From Rhodothermia bacterium (lineage in GTDB: Bacteria; Bacteroidota; Rhodothermia; Rhodothermales; JAAAOL01): 64,000 nt of DNA. Each line of letters begins with the position of its first letter. Within the stretch, counting starts at the first letter, position 1. Location of the stretch: the NCBI GenBank assembly GCA_030428385.1, contig JAUIDY010000019.1, positions 1-64,000 of the forward strand, read 5' to 3'. Both the position numbers and the translations under genes were made by a program. The notes beneath the pieces are model-generated. The model had not been told where the DNA came from. It saw only the letters and a program-made list of their open reading frames with translations, and did no database searches. Below, piece by piece: positions 57,693-64,000 of the stretch.

Positions 57693-60224
57693 CTATTCCG
57701 AGGCGGGCGGGGGCAATCTAGGCACGTCTTGGTCATTCTCGGCTTTCGCTACCGACATTATTTCTTCGTCCACAACTGCGGCTTCACCCGACGCAGATAC
57801 CGGATCGGAAGGTTCCTCTTTTTCTTCTAACTGCGGGGCCCCTTTAGCGCTACCCTTCTCTTTCGACTCCCCCTCTTCAGGAATCTGCTCTTTTTCACCT
57901 TTTTGTTGATCCGGGTATTTTACCCGAACATGATAGATACCTAGCAACAAGGTTAGAAAGGTGCTTTTAATTTTGTTCAGGTCTCGGAACGTTAATTCGG
58001 TGTCATCGAGCTGGCCATCCTCAATGCGCGCTGCGATGATCATATCGATCAAGGACTCAAGGCGCTTGTGGGTTGGGTCTGCTAGACTTTTACTAGCTGC
58101 TTCCACACCATCTGCAAGCATTAAGATGCCCGTTTCTTTGGTATGAGGTCGCGGGCCTGGATACCGAAATTCGGATTCTGCAACGGGCGGGTCTCCTTCC
58201 TTCCGCTCATCTTGAGCTTTACGATAGAAGAATTCAATCCGGGTTGTGCCATGGTGCATTGGAATAAAATCCAGGACACGATGCGGCAGGTTATATTGTC
58301 GCCCCATTTCGAGCCCTTCTTTCACGTGGCTTGCAATAATTAGCGCACTCATTCTGGGCTTGAGTTGGTCGTGAGGATTGGTCCCGGTGCGCTGATTTTC
58401 AACAAAATACTCTGGCTTGAGCATTTTCCCGATATCGTGATACAGTGCGCCGACCCGAGTAAGCAAGGCATTTGCTCCGATGGCAGCAGCGGCGGCTTCA
58501 GCCAGATTGGCTACTTGCAAGGAGTGATTAAACGTTCCGGGAGCACGAAGGCTCAGTTCTTTTAAGAGGGGGCGGTTTGTATCAGAAAGCTCCAGAAGCG
58601 TGAGATCGGTGGTGATATCAAACGCACGCTCAAAGACCCAAAGGAGCGGGTAGGCAAGGATAAGAAAAAATGACCCAACCCCAGCAAGTAGCAGCGACTC
58701 ACCTAATCGAATGGGGGTAAGATTTAAAAACAACCAGGTGGCCCCCAAAACGATGGCATATCCAAGAAACACCAACCCCGCACTAACAAAAAACTGCCCC
58801 CGATTCTTGATGTCTCGAACGCTAAATACCCCAAGGGTACCCGCGAATAATGTTGCAAACACATACTCAAAATCATATCCCTGCAACAGCCCGCCTAGGA
58901 GCGCTAGCGTTAGAGTACCGAACAACCCTACCCGGGAATCGAATATTACCGTTAGCAGTACCGAGACGATCACAACCGGAACGGCGTACATGGCTTGAAC
59001 GGGAAGCCTTAGCGCCACAGCGAAGAGACCGATGATCGCGGCAAATAACAACGAAATCAGGAAGATTTTTCGGTTGTCACCAAAGATGGGCTGCCGCACC
59101 ATAAACAGATACAGGAAGAAAATGGCGAAGGTCGAGAGTACCAGAAGGAATTCTCCAAGGGTTCGACGCCATAAAATAGTGGGACCAACCCGTTCGTTCA
59201 GCGCACGCTCCAGTGAGGTTAGCTTGAGCTTGATTTCATCCGTGACCCGCTGCCCTTCATTAACCAAAACCTCCCCCCGGGTGACTTTTCCACGCGTGGG
59301 AGAAATACGGTCCTGGGCACGCTGTAAGGCCTGGGTAGATTCAAGCCGCATATACCGGAGCGAAGGGACAAAAATCGACCGCAACATTGAGGAAGAAAGC
59401 CCCACCAGTTCTGACTGGGCGCCATATTCTCGCTCGAAATAGTTCTGGGCCGCAGCGTATGCCTCATTGAGTCCATACACCTGATCTTTTTGTTTTCTTC
59501 GTTCCGACAACTCGGCTTGGTTCCTGATGATAAGCTCTTCGGTAAAAATGCTGTCCCTTGGAATATCCAAGACGCCTTGTTGGATAAGGGAAGAACCAAA
59601 TTCCCACGCATCTCGCATGAGTACCGTGCTTAACTTCTCCCCTGAAGCCGGTGACCGGGATGCGCTCAATAAGCCCGGCACCCTGGAAATATGATCGTTG
59701 AGGAGGCGCTGCCACTGGGCAGCATTTAGTTTTGGGCGGGCAATCCTGCGCAAAGAGATGTAACGCAAGGAATCTGCCGTGGCCTCATCCAGTCTCCCTC
59801 TTGAATAGTTTATTTTATAAGTCTCGTAGGCTTCAAAGATATGCTGGAGTTGCGCAAGTACGGTATCTCGGTTTGCTGTTAGCTGGGCTTGAGCCCCCGG
59901 TAGGTCTTCAAAAAAAGGCGGGACCTCTAACCGGACAGCCTGGCGCTCCCGAGCAAGGGTTGTATCCGACTTGTAGATGGGAAAATCGAAGGGGGCGACA
60001 AACGCATCTCGTTGCCACTCTTCACCTACTTGAACCGTTTGTTGAAAGAAGTCTCCCCGAGGAAAGGCAGCCAGCGCTAATAACGTAAGCACCCCGATCA
60101 GGGCTCCTTTTACAACACCTTTGCGCCGCCGTATCCCACGCTCATTGGCCGTTGGACCATGTTCTAAAGATCGTCCAACCGGGCGGACTTTCCTTCCTCG
60201 AATAAGACGATCTCTGAGTCGCAT
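57693..60224 (-). CDS. PgpH-type membrane HD phosphodiesterase (7TM-HD)
   Basis: The 843-residue protein has an N-terminal helix, a large extracytoplasmic 7TMR-HDED-like region, seven membrane helices in the middle, and a cytoplasmic HD domain with FNHSLQVANLAEAAAAAIG, GALYHDIGKM, ASHVKEG and IPMHHGTTR. PgpH proteins of this layout hydrolyse c-di-AMP. The C-terminus is a charged, disordered-looking tail (EKEQIPEEGESKEKGSAKGA). It converges on the GntR gene. Confidence 0.85.
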   Translation of the reverse strand: MRLRDRLIRGRKVRPVGRSLEHGPTANERGIRRRKGVVKGALIGVLTLLALAAFPRGDFFQQTVQVGEEWQRDAFVAPFDFPIYKSDTTLARERQAVRLEVPPFFEDLPGAQAQLTANRDTVLAQLQHIFEAYETYKINYSRGRLDEATADSLRYISLRRIARPKLNAAQWQRLLNDHISRVPGLLSASRSPASGEKLSTVLMRDAWEFGSSLIQQGVLDIPRDSIFTEELIIRNQAELSERRKQKDQVYGLNEAYAAAQNYFEREYGAQSELVGLSSSMLRSIFVPSLRYMRLESTQALQRAQDRISPTRGKVTRGEVLVNEGQRVTDEIKLKLTSLERALNERVGPTILWRRTLGEFLLVLSTFAIFFLYLFMVRQPIFGDNRKIFLISLLFAAIIGLFAVALRLPVQAMYAVPVVIVSVLLTVIFDSRVGLFGTLTLALLGGLLQGYDFEYVFATLFAGTLGVFSVRDIKNRGQFFVSAGLVFLGYAIVLGATWLFLNLTPIRLGESLLLAGVGSFFLILAYPLLWVFERAFDITTDLTLLELSDTNRPLLKELSLRAPGTFNHSLQVANLAEAAAAAIGANALLTRVGALYHDIGKMLKPEYFVENQRTGTNPHDQLKPRMSALIIASHVKEGLEMGRQYNLPHRVLDFIPMHHGTTRIEFFYRKAQDERKEGDPPVAESEFRYPGPRPHTKETGILMLADGVEAASKSLADPTHKRLESLIDMIIAARIEDGQLDDTELTFRDLNKIKSTFLTLLLGIYHVRVKYPDQQKGEKEQIPEEGESKEKGSAKGAPQLEEKEEPSDPVSASGEAAVVDEEIMSVAKAENDQDVPRLPPPASE

Positions 60225-60291
60225 TCAGTCAGCCAGGTATTTTGAAAAAACCGCTTGGACAAGTCACCCTCGTCCACCTGAAACGGGAACG

Positions 60292-61845
60292 TTATGAAGT
60301 GATATTGTTCGTCTTCTTCCCTAAGGGCAACAAATTTATGAGAGATCCCAGGCTCAGCAAGAGTACAACCCCAATTACCGTATACCAGGGCCACCCAATC
60401 GAGCGAAGGCTGTAGAGCGAACGCACTTCTTCTGAAGGATTAAAAACAAACATCCACCCCTCCGTTCCATACCAGACCCCACGGATGATAAAGATCATCG
60501 CCACGATGGTAAGTAGAAAAGCGATGAGTGCCTCTCGTTGTTGAGCCTGCTTGTTTAAAAGCCCCAGCAAAAAAGCGCCTAAAAGCCCTCCGTAGGTGAA
60601 GGATGCAATGGCAAGTCCAAGTTCAACAACAGGGTTTTGCTGACTCTGAAACAGACTGGCAAAACCAATAAAAATAATACCCCAAAACAACGTCAGGCCC
60701 CGGGAAAGACGCAGGGCTTGGCCCTCAGAAAGTTTCCGTTTTGTATTCAGCCCGTACAGGTCGAGCATGGAGGAGGAAGCCAGGGAGTTTAGGGACGAGG
60801 ACAGTGTACTCATCGCTGCCGCAATAATACCAGCCAAGATAAAACCAGAAACTCCAGCCGGTAACCCTTCGATAATGAACCGGGGGAAGAGTTCATCACC
60901 CCTGCCCAGTCCCAGCTCTTGCAAGGTTGCACCTTCGTAATAGAGCCAAAGCAAAACGCCCACCCCTAGGAAGAGCGCAAATTGAATCATCACGAGGAGC
61001 CCACTTCCGATGAGCGCTTTTTGACTGTCCTTCAGGTCGCGGCAAGTCAGTAATCGCTGGACGATCAATTGGTCTGTCCCATGCGACGCCATTGAAAAAA
61101 TGGCCCCTCCTACCACGGCCGTGATGAAGACGTAGGGCTGCGTGATCCATGCTGAAAAGCCTTCTCCACTACCCGTATTTATTATCAAGGTTTTTCCCGC
61201 ATCTGCTGCCTGCTGCCATCCATCAGGTGGGACTGCTTGTAACAGGGCAATCAATGCCCATAAGGCCCCGCCGATATACACGACCATTTGGACCACATCC
61301 ATCCAAACAACAGCCTTAATGCCTCCAATTAGGGTGTAGAGAACGGTGAGTATTCCCAGGACAGCAATGATTTCGAAATAGGAAATCGAGAAGCCCGCCT
61401 CGTCTGCGATCACCTTAAGTGGTATCGCTGTAGCAAATAACCGGACGCCATCCGCCAGAAGCCGTGTAACGAGGAAAGTGAACGAAGCCGTGGCACGCAT
61501 TTTATCTCCAAATCGCGCACCTAGGAAGGCATATGCTGTTACCAAATTGCCTTCATAATAGCGTGGCAACAAAAGGACGCTTACCACGATGCGGCCCAGC
61601 AGGTATCCGAAGGTTAATTGTAAAAAAGTAAGGTTTCCGAGATAAGCAACAGCCGGTATCCCGATTACCGTGAGCGTGCTCGTTTCGGTCGCCACTACCG
61701 AGAAACAAACCGCCCACCAGGGAAGGTCACGCCCTCCTAAAAAATAATCGTCGGTGGTGCGTTGTTTACCACCTGCAAGGATCCCAAACCCCGCGACGCC
61801 AAGGAGATAAATTGCAATAACGGCATAATCAAGCGTTGTAAGCAT
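60292..61845 (-). CDS. Sodium:solute symporter family (SSS) transporter
   Basis: The 517-residue protein has about 13 membrane helices and the SSS hallmark start (YAVIAIYLLGVAGFGILAGG ... TTDDYFLGGRDLPWWAVCFS, then ATETSTLTVIGIPAVAY). It most resembles sugar- or acid-type SSS members of Bacteroidota, but the substrate cannot be read from sequence. It lies in a leftward row between ligA and the PgpH gene. Confidence 0.88.
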   Translation of the reverse strand: MLTTLDYAVIAIYLLGVAGFGILAGGKQRTTDDYFLGGRDLPWWAVCFSVVATETSTLTVIGIPAVAYLGNLTFLQLTFGYLLGRIVVSVLLLPRYYEGNLVTAYAFLGARFGDKMRATASFTFLVTRLLADGVRLFATAIPLKVIADEAGFSISYFEIIAVLGILTVLYTLIGGIKAVVWMDVVQMVVYIGGALWALIALLQAVPPDGWQQAADAGKTLIINTGSGEGFSAWITQPYVFITAVVGGAIFSMASHGTDQLIVQRLLTCRDLKDSQKALIGSGLLVMIQFALFLGVGVLLWLYYEGATLQELGLGRGDELFPRFIIEGLPAGVSGFILAGIIAAAMSTLSSSLNSLASSSMLDLYGLNTKRKLSEGQALRLSRGLTLFWGIIFIGFASLFQSQQNPVVELGLAIASFTYGGLLGAFLLGLLNKQAQQREALIAFLLTIVAMIFIIRGVWYGTEGWMFVFNPSEEVRSLYSLRSIGWPWYTVIGVVLLLSLGSLINLLPLGKKTNNITS

Positions 61846-61864
61846 ATCCGATGACGCGACGGTT

Positions 61865-64000
<2,136 letters not shown>

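Noticed and set aside
60164-60394. 76-residue minus-strand frame between the PgpH and symporter genes
   Set aside because: It overlaps both real genes and is an out-of-frame continuation of the symporter's end; no ribosome site or motif.

Overview
The window holds a bacterial chromosome segment interrupted by one complete-looking short-tailed (podovirus-type) prophage of about 44.2 kb. Host genes lie at 1-4906 and 49115-64000. Prophage genes lie between and are visibly richer in G+C, with tightly packed and overlapping reading frames. The host genes have few strong Shine-Dalgarno sites and look like those of the Bacteroidota/Rhodothermota group. That is an inference from overall gene style, not from a marker gene.

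Left host arm: the start of miaA, a Na+/phosphate cotransporter, purC with a LacI-family regulator just upstream, and a ThiD-like kinase that has lost its C-terminal catalytic motif. Right host arm: a Xer-type tyrosine recombinase, moaE-moaD, a LolC/E-type permease, a GvpF/L-domain protein with a very long acidic N-terminal half, P5C dehydrogenase, a membrane protein, a zinc-ribbon protein, a GntR regulator, a PgpH-type HD phosphodiesterase, a sodium:solute symporter, and NAD-dependent DNA ligase running off the window.

The prophage is bounded by a 17-bp direct repeat (4907-4923 and 49098-49114). The right copy is part of a 28-bp dif-like site, two inverted 11-bp arms around a 6-bp centre, lying 13 bp upstream of the tyrosine recombinase gene. 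The left copy keeps only one arm and the centre. No other recombinase gene is visible inside the prophage. The simplest reading is that the phage integrates by exploiting a host Xer-like recombinase whose dif-like site lies beside its own gene.

The early region (about 4.9-15.5 kb, minus strand) carries an RNA ligase, a frameshifted DnaA domain-IV homologue, several small HTH proteins, an ASCH-like protein, a DnaB-type helicase, a lambda O-like initiator with four palindromic iterons inside its gene, a primase-type zinc finger, a Rad52-type annealing protein, a CII-like regulator, a tRNA-His-like gene with an enlarged anticodon loop, and a pentapeptide-repeat protein. A divergent operator-rich region at about 15.53-15.62 kb separates it from the rightward genes. 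The middle region (15.6-21.2 kb) has small membrane proteins, a GH24 lysozyme, a lipoprotein on the opposite strand and a beta-helix lipoprotein. A 930-bp non-coding stretch with a boxA-like element follows.

The late region (22.2-48.8 kb, plus strand) encodes a candidate small terminase, a large terminase split by an intein exactly inside its Walker A motif, portal, scaffold-like protein, SU10-type major capsid protein, a GroES-like co-chaperonin, nozzle/fibre-like beta-propeller and LamG proteins, and ejection-type internal proteins. Many gene junctions in this region carry short tandem duplications, and several virion proteins carry Gly-X-Pro-type tetrapeptide repeats.
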